From positions 1-64,000 of the forward strand of contig NZ_JBPSEH010000009.1 in assembly GCF_051488685.1 (NCBI RefSeq): DNA of 64,000 nucleotides, written 5' to 3'. Positions 44,000 through 53,765 of this stretch are shown here, in pieces. The translations under genes were made by a program, and so were the position numbers. How positions within the stretch are numbered: position 1 is the first letter of the stretch; every line of letters starts with the position of its first letter. This DNA is from Melioribacter sp051488685 (lineage in GTDB: Bacteria; Bacteroidota; Ignavibacteria; Ignavibacteriales; Melioribacteraceae). The notes beneath the pieces are model-generated. The model worked only from the letters and a program-made list of their open reading frames with translations, did no database searches and was not told the DNA's origin.

Positions 44000-45814
44000 A
44001 TGTATATACTTGGAATTTCGGCATATTATCACGATAGCGCAGCGGCATTAATTAAAGACGGTAGAATTGTAGCAGCGGCGCAGGAAGAGAGGTTTACTCG
44101 TAAGAAGCACGACTATCGATTCCCCGGCCACGCCGTTAATTTTTGTCTCGAATATGAAGGAATTAAAATTTCCGACGTCGATTTAGTTGCTTTTTACGAC
44201 AAGCCTTTTTTGAAATTTGAACGCCTCCTCGAAACATATCTTACTTTTGCTCCCAAAGGTATTACTTCTTTTCTAAGTGCCATGCCCGTCTGGATAAAAG
44301 AAAAATTGTGGATCAAAGAACAGATAAAAGAGCGACTGAATTACGACGGAAAAATTCTTTTTCCTGAACATCATCAGTCCCATGCAGCCTCGGCTTTTTT
44401 CCCCTCACCATTTAAAGAAGCTGCTTTTTTAACCATCGACGGTGTTGGCGAATGGACTACCACAAGCTACGGTATCGGAAAGGAGAATAAAATTACTATT
44501 CTTGCCGACATAAAATTCCCCCATTCAATCGGAATGCTCTATTCGGCATTCACTTATTATACAGGTTTTAAAGTTAATTCTGGTGAGTACAAAGTAATGG
44601 GTCTTGCACCCTACGGTACGCCCAAATATGTAGATTTGATTTATGACAATCTTATTGATTTGAAAGATGACGGTTCATTTCGTCTCAATATGGATTATTT
44701 TAACTACTGTACCGGCTTGACGATGACGAATTCAAAGTTCGACAAATTATTTGGCGGAAAACCCAGAAAGCCGGAATCTAAATTGACGCAGAGGGAAATG
44801 GACTTAGCCGCTTCGGTACAGGTGGTAATAGAAGAAGTCATCTTAAGAATGGCAAGACACATTAAAAACGAAACGAATATGAAAAATTTGTGTCTGGCAG
44901 GCGGAGTTGCTTTGAATTGTGTGGCGAATGGTAAATTGCTGAGAGAAAATATTTTTGATGATATCTGGATTCAGCCCGCTGCAGGAGATGCCGGAGGAGC
45001 ACTCGGTGCCGCTCTCTTTGGCTGGTATCAGTACCTGAACAACGACCGAAACGTCGACGAAGTTAACGATTCTCAAAACGGGTCGTTGCTCGGACCTCGA
45101 TTCGATAACGAATATATTGAAGATTATCTTAAAAAAAATAATATCCCTTTCCAGAAATTATCCGACGAGGAAATTATTGATAAAACGGCTGAATTGATTT
45201 CTCAGGGCAATGTTGTTGGTTGGTTCAGAGGGAGAATGGAATACGGACCCAGAGCGCTCGGTGCGAGGTCGATTCTGGGCGACGCACGAGATCCTTCAAT
45301 GCAGAAAAATATGAATCTTAAAATTAAATTCAGGGAAAGCTTCAGACCTTTTGCACCTTCTGTACTGGAAGAAAAAGCAACCGAGTTTTTTAATATCGAC
45401 CGCCCCAGTCCTTATATGTTACTTGTTGCTGACGTAAAAGAGGAAAAAAGAGTGAATCACACAGCCGACGGGAATCTTTTCGGAATCGATAAGTTAAATG
45501 TGATTCGTTCGGTTATTCCTGCAGTTACACATGTCGATTATTCAGCTCGGATACAAACCGTCGACAAAAAACGAAATCCAGATTATTACAAATTAATCTC
45601 CAAATTTGAAGAGTTGACCGGATGCCCGGTAATAGTAAATACTTCTTTCAACGTCAGAGGCGAGCCAATAGTCAGAACTCCTGAAGAAGCATACAGATGT
45701 TTCATGCGTACAAATATCGACTTCTTGGTGCTGGAAAATTTTTTGCTCGACAAGAAAGATCAACCCGAATTCAAAGAGCAAAACGACTGGAGAAAAGAAT
45801 TTGAACTGGATTAA
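44000..45814 (+). CDS. NodU/CmcH-family carbamoyltransferase
   Basis: A 604-residue enzyme that transfers a carbamoyl group from carbamoyl phosphate through a carbamoyl-adenylate. The N-terminal ASKHA-like domain starts with GISAYYHDSAAALIKDG and includes the metal-binding HHQSHAASAFF (about residue 122-132). The C-terminal domain holds GRMEYGPRALGARSILGD (about residue 410) and the end VNTSFNVRGEPIV. The acceptor is unknown; in this family it is a sugar, aminoglycoside or cephem hydroxyl. It is followed by SxtJ-like and DUF5989 genes, a conserved trio in polysaccharide or secondary-metabolite loci. No acceptor synthesis genes lie adjacent. Confidence 0.94.
   Translation: MYILGISAYYHDSAAALIKDGRIVAAAQEERFTRKKHDYRFPGHAVNFCLEYEGIKISDVDLVAFYDKPFLKFERLLETYLTFAPKGITSFLSAMPVWIKEKLWIKEQIKERLNYDGKILFPEHHQSHAASAFFPSPFKEAAFLTIDGVGEWTTTSYGIGKENKITILADIKFPHSIGMLYSAFTYYTGFKVNSGEYKVMGLAPYGTPKYVDLIYDNLIDLKDDGSFRLNMDYFNYCTGLTMTNSKFDKLFGGKPRKPESKLTQREMDLAASVQVVIEEVILRMARHIKNETNMKNLCLAGGVALNCVANGKLLRENIFDDIWIQPAAGDAGGALGAALFGWYQYLNNDRNVDEVNDSQNGSLLGPRFDNEYIEDYLKKNNIPFQKLSDEEIIDKTAELISQGNVVGWFRGRMEYGPRALGARSILGDARDPSMQKNMNLKIKFRESFRPFAPSVLEEKATEFFNIDRPSPYMLLVADVKEEKRVNHTADGNLFGIDKLNVIRSVIPAVTHVDYSARIQTVDKKRNPDYYKLISKFEELTGCPVIVNTSFNVRGEPIVRTPEEAYRCFMRTNIDFLVLENFLLDKKDQPEFKEQNDWRKEFELD
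45789..45792 (+). promoter_or_regulatory. Ribosome binding site for the TTG-started SxtJ gene
   Basis: GGAG, 8 bases upstream of the TTG at 45801 and inside the carbamoyltransferase gene. It supports the non-ATG start. Confidence 0.5.
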
Positions 45815-46226
45815 AAATATTACTGAAGAAATTTCTAATCTGAAACCGAATAAAAATGCAATTAAAAAATTTCCACTTATCATTGGAAGCATTTTTTTAT
45901 TGATATACATCTATTTTTATTTCTTTACCGATGTCAGTTATTATTTATTTTTATTTGCAGGTATACTTGCCAGTTTGGGATATTTTTTGCCGGTAAAAGT
46001 CATTTATCCTTTTTACAAAGGATGGATGTCAATTGCCGTTTTCCTCAGTTATTTTATGTCGCGACTTACTCTCATCATTTTATTTTATTTGATTATAACT
46101 CCACTCGGTTTAATATTAAGATTGTCTGGAAAAAATTTTCTTGAGCTGGAAATCGAAAAAGAAAGAAGATCGTACTGGAATAAAAAAGAAAAGGAAAATA
46201 TTAGCGATCCTGAGAAACAATTTTAG
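45801..46226 (+). CDS. SxtJ-family membrane protein
   Basis: A 141-residue protein with two helical hairpins: two membrane helices (about 22-62) and another pair (about 73-105). It matches SxtJ-type proteins found directly after NodU-like carbamoyltransferases, with YFLPVKVIYPFYKGWMSIAV in the core and GLILRLSGKNFLELEIEKERRSYW at the end. TTG is the start, with GGAG 8 bases ahead, overlapping the carbamoyltransferase by 14 bases. It may tether the carbamoyltransferase to the membrane; that is an inference. Confidence 0.82.
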   Translation: MNWIKNITEEISNLKPNKNAIKKFPLIIGSIFLLIYIYFYFFTDVSYYLFLFAGILASLGYFLPVKVIYPFYKGWMSIAVFLSYFMSRLTLIILFYLIITPLGLILRLSGKNFLELEIEKERRSYWNKKEKENISDPEKQF

Positions 46227-46236
46227 GAGAAAATTT

Positions 46237-46395
46237 ATGAGTAAAATATCGATAATGAAAGAATTATGGCAATTCATGAAAGAACGCAAAAAATGGTGGT
46301 TAATGCCAATAGTTGTTTTCCTGGTGCTTTTAGGAGCTCTAATTATTGCAACGCAAGGTTCAGCGCTGGCGCCTTTTATTTATGCGCTGTTTTGA
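46237..46395 (+). CDS. DUF5989 single-helix membrane protein
   Basis: A 52-residue protein: an amphipathic N-terminus (MKELWQFMKERKKWW), one membrane helix and a short SALAPFIYALF tail. This is the DUF5989 pattern, a companion of SxtJ and carbamoyltransferases. Start at 46237 has AGGAG 8-12 bases ahead. It is too short for many gene finders at the correct start. Confidence 0.82.
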   Translation: MSKISIMKELWQFMKERKKWWLMPIVVFLVLLGALIIATQGSALAPFIYALF

Positions 46396-46467
46396 TGACT
46401 CATTTAATTATTCGGAATTCCCTGTTTTCCCGATAAATTAGTAATCGTGGGCAATTATTTTTTTTAT

Positions 46468-46475
46468 TACCTTTG
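46468..46475 (+). promoter_or_regulatory. TAnnTTTG -7 element of the GH operon
   Basis: Reads TACCTTTG, 87 bases before the GH31 ATG. It would leave a leader of about 80 bases with no obvious structure. Confidence 0.35.
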
Positions 46476-46562
46476 TAGTTATTAAAGCAACTTTAGAATT
46501 CATAATCGAAATTGTTCTTGTTCGATTAACAAAAAACAAACAGTTTAATTTAGAGGGGTAAT

Positions 46563-49382
46563 ATGAAATTTAACATTATTACGGTATTTATTTTTTTCTT
46601 TGTCGTTTTTAGTGCAACTCAAACTCAGAGTGATAATTCATTCCAGATGAAAACTGGCAGTGGTTCCAATACAAAGCTTTTGAAGGTCGAATTCATCAAT
46701 GATAAGATTGTCCACGTAATTGCTTCACCCTCTGACGAATTTTCATTCAAAAAAAGTTTGATTATCGACGAAAGCGTGAAGCCATCAGGCAATTTTAGAA
46801 CTGAAGACAAGGGTGACTATATTTTGCTTTCTTCAGAGACATTAATAGTAAGAATTGATAAATCGACAGAGAGGATTTCTTTTTATGACAGGGAAGGGAA
46901 TATTATTTTGCAAGAGCCCGAAAACGTTTGCAGAATTTTCGTAGATACCAATATCATGGGCGAGAATGTCTATAATATTCGTCAGATCTTCAAAGCTTCG
47001 CCAGACGAAGCTATCTACGGACTGGGCGCTCACCAGAATGGAATTATGAACTACAAAAACGAAGACGTCGATTTATTACAATATAATATCGTCGACATTA
47101 TCCCTTTCATGGTTTCTTCCAAAAACTATGGCATTTTATGGGATAACTATTCTCATACAAAATTCGGTGATTACAGGGATTATGTCTCCCTCGATAAAAC
47201 ATTTAAATTGTTTTCCAGGGACGGTAAACAAGAAGGTTTGTCTGCAGAATATTTTGTTGATGAAAAATTTGATCAAAAGGCTATCGAAAGGTTAGAAAAT
47301 AAAATTGAACACGAATACATCGACAAAAACGACCTTTTCCCGGATGGTTTTGAAAAAATTAAATCCATAAGATGGGAAGGCTATATAGAAAGTAATAAGG
47401 AGGGACTTCATAAACTGAGACTTTATTGCTCCGGTTATACAAAAATGTGGATTGATGACTCACTTGTGGTCGATTCGTGGAGGCAAAACTGGCTCCCCTG
47501 GGCTCACATTATAAAATTGAATTTGAAAAAAGGAGATAGAAAAAAAATCAAAATCGAATGGGTTCATTCGGGAGGATATATCGGATTGAAATCGCTTCCT
47601 CCGTCGGACGAAAATTATGACGGATTAATCTCTTTCTATTCGGAAGTTGCCGACCAGATCGACTATTATTTTGTTTACGGCAATAACATTGATGAGGTTA
47701 TTAAAGGTTATAGATATTTAACGGGAAGAGCTCCTGTTATGCCCAGATGGGCACTGGGTTTCTGGCAATGTAGAGAAAGATACAAAACTCAAGATGAATT
47801 ACTTAATGTGGTCAGAGAATACAGGAAAAGAAATATTCCACTCGACAATATTGTGCAGGATTGGTTTTATTGGAAAGAAGACGATTGGGGAAGTCACGAC
47901 TTTGATCCGTTACGCTTTCCTGATCCTGATGGGATGATTAAAAAATTGCACGATAGTCTTAATACTCACATCATGATTTCCGTATGGCCTAAATTTTATG
48001 TGGGTACGGATCATTACGAAGAGTTTAAAAAGAATGGTTGGCTCTATATGAGAAATGTTGATGTCGGCGAAAAAGACTGGGTAGGTAGAGGATATGTATC
48101 AACATTTTATGACCCGTACAGCGAGGGCGCACGTAAATTGTACTGGAAACAAATTGAAAATAAATTATTCTCAAAAGGCGTCGACGCATGGTGGCTCGAT
48201 GCAACCGAACCTGATATCCATTCAAATCTTTCGCCCGAAGAAACCACGAGACGAATGGGACCGACAGCTTTAGGCACGTCGGCTCGTTACAGAAACACTT
48301 ATTCTCTTCTGAACTCGAAAGCCGTTTATGAAGGACAACGATTTTCAGATCCCGACAGGAGAGTGTTTATACTTACCAGATCTGCTTTTGCAGGTCAACA
48401 AAAATATAGCGCAGCTACCTGGAGTGGCGATGTTGCAGCCAGATGGTACGACTTGAAGGTTCAAATTCCCGCTGGTCTCAATTTTAGTTTGTCGGGCATT
48501 CCATACTGGACTACCGATATAGGCGGTTTCGCTGTTGAACCGAGATATGAAAATCCATCAGAAAAAGATCTTGACGAATGGCGGGAATTAAATACTCGTT
48601 GGTTCCAGTTCGGTGCATTTTGCCCCCTCTTTCGTTCTCACGGTCAATTTCCTTACAGGGAAATATTCAATGTTTCTCCCGAAGGTCACCCGGCTTACGA
48701 GTCGATGGTCTATTACGACAAATTGCGTTACCGATTAATGCCTTATATCTATTCTCTTGCAGGGATGGTAACTTTTGAAGATTATACGATCATGCGCTCG
48801 TTAATCTTCGATTTCCCAAACGATAAAAATGTGCTGAATATCTCTGACCAGTATATGTTCGGACCTGCATTCATGGTTAATCCTGTTACTGAATACAAAG
48901 CACGTACCAGGAATGTTTATCTACCAGCCGGTTCTGATTGGTACGATTTCTATACAGGTAAAAAATATTCCGGTGGGAATACAATCTCCACTTCTGCACC
49001 TTATGAACGCATCCCTCTATTTGTAATGGCGGGTTCCATTGTACCTTTTGGACCCGACATTCAATACTCAGGTCAAAAACAAGCCGACACTCTTACTCTT
49101 TTTGTTTATTCAGGAAAAGACGGCTCCTTCAAGCTATATGAAGACGAAGGTACGAATTACAATTATGAAAAAGGACTTTATTCAACAATAGAATTCAAAT
49201 ACAATGATAGCAACAAGGAATTAACCATTGGCGAAAGAAAAGGCAAATTCCCCGGTATGCTTTCAGAGAGAATAATCAATATCATCTATGTAAGTCCCGA
49301 TTCTCCCAGGCCTTTTGAATTTGATCCCGAACCTGATCACAGTATTAAATATTACGGCAAAGAAGTTAAAATCAGATTTTAA
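46563..49382 (+). CDS. GH31 alpha-glycosidase with PA14 insert (alpha-xylosidase-like)
   Basis: A 939-residue exported enzyme with a signal peptide. An N-terminal galactose-mutarotase-like sandwich is interrupted by a PA14 domain at about residues 220-350 (GLSAEYFVDEKFDQ, RWEGYIESNKEGLHKLRLYCSG, WVHSGGYIGLK), before the TIM barrel. WWLDATEPD, with the catalytic nucleophile Asp, is near residue 540; the acid/base Asp is expected in AATWSGD near 620. PIYWTTDIGGF is also typical. A PA14 insertion within GH31 is known in xyloglucan-active alpha-xylosidases. Substrate specificity for xylose is inferred from that architecture and its neighbours. It is the first gene of a three-gene operon. Confidence 0.93.
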   Translation: MKFNIITVFIFFFVVFSATQTQSDNSFQMKTGSGSNTKLLKVEFINDKIVHVIASPSDEFSFKKSLIIDESVKPSGNFRTEDKGDYILLSSETLIVRIDKSTERISFYDREGNIILQEPENVCRIFVDTNIMGENVYNIRQIFKASPDEAIYGLGAHQNGIMNYKNEDVDLLQYNIVDIIPFMVSSKNYGILWDNYSHTKFGDYRDYVSLDKTFKLFSRDGKQEGLSAEYFVDEKFDQKAIERLENKIEHEYIDKNDLFPDGFEKIKSIRWEGYIESNKEGLHKLRLYCSGYTKMWIDDSLVVDSWRQNWLPWAHIIKLNLKKGDRKKIKIEWVHSGGYIGLKSLPPSDENYDGLISFYSEVADQIDYYFVYGNNIDEVIKGYRYLTGRAPVMPRWALGFWQCRERYKTQDELLNVVREYRKRNIPLDNIVQDWFYWKEDDWGSHDFDPLRFPDPDGMIKKLHDSLNTHIMISVWPKFYVGTDHYEEFKKNGWLYMRNVDVGEKDWVGRGYVSTFYDPYSEGARKLYWKQIENKLFSKGVDAWWLDATEPDIHSNLSPEETTRRMGPTALGTSARYRNTYSLLNSKAVYEGQRFSDPDRRVFILTRSAFAGQQKYSAATWSGDVAARWYDLKVQIPAGLNFSLSGIPYWTTDIGGFAVEPRYENPSEKDLDEWRELNTRWFQFGAFCPLFRSHGQFPYREIFNVSPEGHPAYESMVYYDKLRYRLMPYIYSLAGMVTFEDYTIMRSLIFDFPNDKNVLNISDQYMFGPAFMVNPVTEYKARTRNVYLPAGSDWYDFYTGKKYSGGNTISTSAPYERIPLFVMAGSIVPFGPDIQYSGQKQADTLTLFVYSGKDGSFKLYEDEGTNYNYEKGLYSTIEFKYNDSNKELTIGERKGKFPGMLSERIINIIYVSPDSPRPFEFDPEPDHSIKYYGKEVKIRF

Positions 49383-49394
49383 ACGAGGGAAAAA

Positions 49395-51815
49395 ATGAAA
49401 GTAAAAATTGCCAACTTAATTATGATTCTCTGTCTTATTGCGGAAATGGCTTTATCGCAGACGCTGGAAATAAGAAGAGTAGAAAATTTTAATGAAGATT
49501 GGAAATTTCATTTAGGTGACATTACTAACGGAAACGACCCCGCGTTAAACGATTCTCAATGGCGACAATTAAATCTCCCGCATGATTGGAGTATTGAAGG
49601 TAAGTTCGATGAGAACAATCCAGCTACAGTTGGTGGTGGCGCTTTACCAGGAGGCATCGGTTGGTACAGAAAAGAATTCTTAGTTCCTGATTCGTATGCT
49701 GGTAAACGAATCTTCATCGAATTTGATGGAGTTTATATGAACAGCCAGGTGTGGATTAACGGTGCTTATTTGGGCAACAGACCAAATGGATATATTTCTT
49801 TCAGATATGAACTTACCGACTACATTAAATACGGCGATAAAAATCTTATTGCGATAAAAGTTGATAATTCAAAACAACCAAATTCAAGATGGTACAGCGG
49901 GTCGGGTATTTATCGCAATGTACGTCTGGTAGTTACTAATCCAATCTATGTCGATCAATGGGGCACATTCGTAACCACGCCATTTGTTTCCGATTCATTA
50001 TCCAAAGTAAATATCGAAATTACAATCAGGAACGATAACGATAAACCTGCTTCAGTTAATATTAAAACCGTAATTTATGACGCTGAGATGCGACAAATTG
50101 CAGTAGCTGAATCAGAAACAAAGACAATTGCTTCCGGCGTAACAAAATTTGCACAAAATTTCCATCTGCATAATCCTCAACTCTGGTCTCTTAGAAATCC
50201 CTATTTATACATGGCACATACAACAATTTACGAAAACGGTAGAACAGTGGACGATTACATAACTCCATTTGGAATAAGAACAATTAGTTTTGATGCAGCG
50301 AGAGGATTTTATCTGAATGGTGAAAAAATTAAAATAAAAGGTGTATGCAATCATCACGATTTAGGAGCTCTTGGTGCGGCGGTTAATAAGAGTGCAATCG
50401 AAAGACAGCTCGAAATACTAAAAAGAATGGGTGTTAACGCAATTAGAACATCTCATAATCCACCTGCTCAAGAATTACTCGATTTATGCGATAGCATGGG
50501 ATTCTTGGTAATGGACGAAGCTTTTGATATTTGGAAAAAAAAGAAAACTGAATACGATTATGCTCTCTACTGGGATGAATGGCATAAAAAAGACATCGAA
50601 GATATGATAATGAGGGACAGAAATCATCCGAGCATAATTTTGTGGAGTATTGGCAACGAAGTTATCGAACAATGGGATAAAGATGATTCACTTGGCGTTA
50701 AAATAACAAAAGAACTTACCTCGATTGTAAAAAGTATTGATTCCACACGTCCGGTTACAGCAGCGTGCAATAACACTTCTCCCGATAATCCATTATTTGA
50801 GAGTGGTGCTCTCGATTTAATTGGATTTAATTATCATCACGAAGAATATCCTGACTTTCCGAAAAAATTTCCTGGTAAAAAATTTATTGCCACCGAAACT
50901 AATTCTGCGCTTGCTACACGCGGGCATTACGATATGCCTTCGGACAGCATCAGAATATGGCCCGAAAGGTGGGATAAACCTTTTTACGATGGCAACCCTG
51001 ACAATACATGTTCTTCGTACGACAATTGTAGAGCCCCGTGGGGTTCAACGCATCTCGATACATGGAAAACCGTCAAGAAATATGATTTCATTTCGGGAAT
51101 GTTTATATGGACTGGTTTCGATTATCTTGGAGAACCGACGCCTTATGGCTGGCCGTCGAGAAGTTCCTATTTCGGTTTAATCGACCTGGCGGGCTTTCCT
51201 AAAGATTCATATTACTTTTACCAGAGTCAGTGGACTGAAAATAAAATGCTGCATCTCTTTCCTCACTGGAATTGGAAAGAAGGTGACAACGTGGATGTAC
51301 TGTCATATACGAACCTGTCTGAAGTCGAACTCTTTTTGAATGGACATTCAATCGGGAAAAAGTTTATTTCTGATGAAAACTTGAGATTAATCTGGTCGAT
51401 AAAATTTAAGCAAGGTACGTTAAAAGCTATCGGAGCATCTGAGGGAACTGTAGTAGTGAAAAAAAATTACACTGCCGATAAACCTTATAAATTGAGATTG
51501 GAAGCAGACCGGAATGTAATTCGAGCTGATGGCACGGATCTCTCTTTTATAACTGTGAAAGTTTTGAATATAAATGGAAATTTAGTGCCGAACGCCGATT
51601 GTCTTATTCAATTTGAAATTGATGGGCCAGGTAGAATAGTAGGAGTGGACAACGGCCTGCAAACGAGTCACGAACCATTTAAAGCAAACTACAGAAAAAC
51701 ATTTAATGGTCTTTGTCTGGTTATAATTCAATCTGATAAAAACTACGGCGAAATTAAACTAAAGGCGGAAGCGGAAAATTTAATTCCTTCAGAAATTATT
51801 ATTTATACAAAATAA
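49395..51815 (+). CDS. GH2 beta-galactosidase-like enzyme
   Basis: An 806-residue exported GH2 enzyme with signal peptide ending ALSQT. The N-terminal sugar-binding domain contains LNLPHDWSIEG; the central TIM barrel has IRTSHNPPAQELLDLCD, the acid/base Glu in WSIGNEV (about residue 420) and a nucleophile Glu in IATETNSA (about 499). C-terminal Ig-like domains (DUF4982 type) finish it. It starts 12 bases after the GH31 stop with GAGGG before ATG. Beta-galactosidase is the likeliest activity, and it fits removal of galactose from xyloglucan side chains; other GH2 activities cannot be excluded. Confidence 0.92.
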   Translation: MKVKIANLIMILCLIAEMALSQTLEIRRVENFNEDWKFHLGDITNGNDPALNDSQWRQLNLPHDWSIEGKFDENNPATVGGGALPGGIGWYRKEFLVPDSYAGKRIFIEFDGVYMNSQVWINGAYLGNRPNGYISFRYELTDYIKYGDKNLIAIKVDNSKQPNSRWYSGSGIYRNVRLVVTNPIYVDQWGTFVTTPFVSDSLSKVNIEITIRNDNDKPASVNIKTVIYDAEMRQIAVAESETKTIASGVTKFAQNFHLHNPQLWSLRNPYLYMAHTTIYENGRTVDDYITPFGIRTISFDAARGFYLNGEKIKIKGVCNHHDLGALGAAVNKSAIERQLEILKRMGVNAIRTSHNPPAQELLDLCDSMGFLVMDEAFDIWKKKKTEYDYALYWDEWHKKDIEDMIMRDRNHPSIILWSIGNEVIEQWDKDDSLGVKITKELTSIVKSIDSTRPVTAACNNTSPDNPLFESGALDLIGFNYHHEEYPDFPKKFPGKKFIATETNSALATRGHYDMPSDSIRIWPERWDKPFYDGNPDNTCSSYDNCRAPWGSTHLDTWKTVKKYDFISGMFIWTGFDYLGEPTPYGWPSRSSYFGLIDLAGFPKDSYYFYQSQWTENKMLHLFPHWNWKEGDNVDVLSYTNLSEVELFLNGHSIGKKFISDENLRLIWSIKFKQGTLKAIGASEGTVVVKKNYTADKPYKLRLEADRNVIRADGTDLSFITVKVLNINGNLVPNADCLIQFEIDGPGRIVGVDNGLQTSHEPFKANYRKTFNGLCLVIIQSDKNYGEIKLKAEAENLIPSEIIIYTK

Positions 51816-51827
51816 GTGGAGGAGTAG

Positions 51828-53765
51828 ATGAAAAAATTTTTAGTATTAATGGCAGTGATTAATTTTACTGCTCCACACTTATTATCACAAACGGGTACGA
51901 ACTGTTTTTTGATCGACTTTGAGCCAAAGGAAGCAACTATTCCCGACTTTGTTGATGTAGTTAAAACCGACAAGCCCGCAGATGTAATTGTTACAATAGC
52001 AACGACAGATATAATCGGGAAAATATCGAAATATATCTTCGGTAATGCATTGGCTGCCTGGATTGGTAACGATCCTATTTACGATACTATTTTCGTAAAG
52101 CAGGTAAAACAATTGGCTCCCGCTTTAATACGTTATCCTGGCGGAAGCTGGTCGGATATTTTTTTCTGGAATGGCAATGCAAAGAATGTCCCTCCAACTG
52201 TATGGGATGGTACTAAAAATTCGTGGGTTAAATTCGAACCTCAATTAGGAAAAAATAGCTGGCCTACGACTGTCGATAATTATTATCGGTTAAGAGAAGA
52301 AGTATCTACACAGGGATTGATTACCGTCAACTACGGTTATGCACGTTACGGAACAGGAGACGATCCAGTTGCCGAAGCTGCTCATCTTGCTGCTGATTGG
52401 GTGCGTTATGACGCTGGACGTACTAAATTCTGGGAAATAGGAAACGAAAATGCAGGACCTTGGGAAGCGGGCTGGAAAATCGATACAGCGCTTAATAAAG
52501 ATGAACAGCCTGAAATTATTTCTGGTGAGTTGTATGGGAAACATTTTAAAATATTTGTCGATTCAATGAAAGCCGCGGCCAATCAAATAGGAGCTAAAAT
52601 TTATATCGGGGGACAAATACTTCATTATGACGGTACAAACAGCTGGAACGCAGTTGACAGAAGATGGAATGCTGGCTTTTTCAAAGAAGGTGCCGAGGTA
52701 GCGGATTTTTATGTGATCCACAATTATTTTGGGCAGACGAAAAATGCAAAATCATTGCTCGACGTAGCATCCAGCGAAGTGAAGAAAAACATTGAATTTA
52801 TTTTGAAAGATATTTCTGATAAAAATGCTCCTCTGAAACCCGTCGCTTTAACTGAGTATAACATGAACAATACTGGAGGAGATCCAGATTTACCAAAAAC
52901 ATCGATTATTAACGGTATGCAATCCGTAATACTTTTTAATGAGTTAATTAAATATAATTTTGGAATGTCCGCACGCTGGCTACTGGCAAATTGGGAAAGC
53001 GATGGGATGTTTTATCGAGGCAATGACCAAAGTATTCCGCCATGGAATCCCCGTCCCGATTTTTATTACATTTATTTTTTACAAAAATTTGTAGGAGACC
53101 ACTCGGTCAAAACTGAAGTAAAAGGCAATTCTCAGGTTTTAGCATACGCTTCTACTTTTACGTCGGGGCATATTGGAGTGGTAATAGTGAACAAGTCGAC
53201 TGCTACACAAATAGTTAAGATATACCCAGCGGAGTATGGTGTCGGTGAAAAGTATTATGTCTATTCATTGACTGGCGGCTGCGACAATTGTGAATTTTCA
53301 CAATTTGTGTATGTCAACAATGAATATGGACCTACAGACAGAACACAGGGTCCTCTTGCAACACTTGATAAAATACCTGCTATGGCCTATGATATAGGAG
53401 ATGAAATTAAATTAGAATCGCCAGCGCTTTCTGTGCAATATATTTTAATTGAACCCGGTAATAATATAGTTTCGGTTGATAATAATTTCCCAGTCGAGCA
53501 TGAATTTCAACTTTATCAAAATTACCCGAATCCGTTTAATCCCACAACTCATATTTCATTCAGGTTGTCGAGTAGGGAAACTGTTTCATTAAAAGTATTT
53601 GATATTCTCGGAAGGGAAATTGCTTCAATTCTACATCGACAAAATTTAAGTGCAGGTTATTACGAATATGATTTTGACGCTCAAAGTTTAGCAGCTGGTG
53701 TTTATTTCTATAGTCTTCAGGCTGGTGACAAAATTCTGAATAGAAAAATGGTACTTGTTAAATAG
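51828..53765 (+). CDS. Alpha-L-arabinofuranosidase-like glycosidase with T9SS sorting domain
   Basis: A 645-residue exported protein with a signal peptide ending LLSQ. The catalytic part (about 55-430) is a clan-A TIM barrel: LIRYPGGSWSD, FWEIGNENAGPW with the acid/base Glu, and ALTEYNMN with the nucleophile Glu. The pattern is like that of GH51 alpha-L-arabinofuranosidases, though other clan-A families are possible. The last 90 residues are a T9SS type A sorting domain (QLYQNYPNPFNPTT, then FDILGREI, LAAGVYFYSLQAG and terminal KMVLVK). So the enzyme is probably cell-surface or secreted through T9SS. A GGAGGAG site precedes the ATG. Confidence 0.8.
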   Translation: MKKFLVLMAVINFTAPHLLSQTGTNCFLIDFEPKEATIPDFVDVVKTDKPADVIVTIATTDIIGKISKYIFGNALAAWIGNDPIYDTIFVKQVKQLAPALIRYPGGSWSDIFFWNGNAKNVPPTVWDGTKNSWVKFEPQLGKNSWPTTVDNYYRLREEVSTQGLITVNYGYARYGTGDDPVAEAAHLAADWVRYDAGRTKFWEIGNENAGPWEAGWKIDTALNKDEQPEIISGELYGKHFKIFVDSMKAAANQIGAKIYIGGQILHYDGTNSWNAVDRRWNAGFFKEGAEVADFYVIHNYFGQTKNAKSLLDVASSEVKKNIEFILKDISDKNAPLKPVALTEYNMNNTGGDPDLPKTSIINGMQSVILFNELIKYNFGMSARWLLANWESDGMFYRGNDQSIPPWNPRPDFYYIYFLQKFVGDHSVKTEVKGNSQVLAYASTFTSGHIGVVIVNKSTATQIVKIYPAEYGVGEKYYVYSLTGGCDNCEFSQFVYVNNEYGPTDRTQGPLATLDKIPAMAYDIGDEIKLESPALSVQYILIEPGNNIVSVDNNFPVEHEFQLYQNYPNPFNPTTHISFRLSSRETVSLKVFDILGREIASILHRQNLSAGYYEYDFDAQSLAAGVYFYSLQAGDKILNRKMVLVK

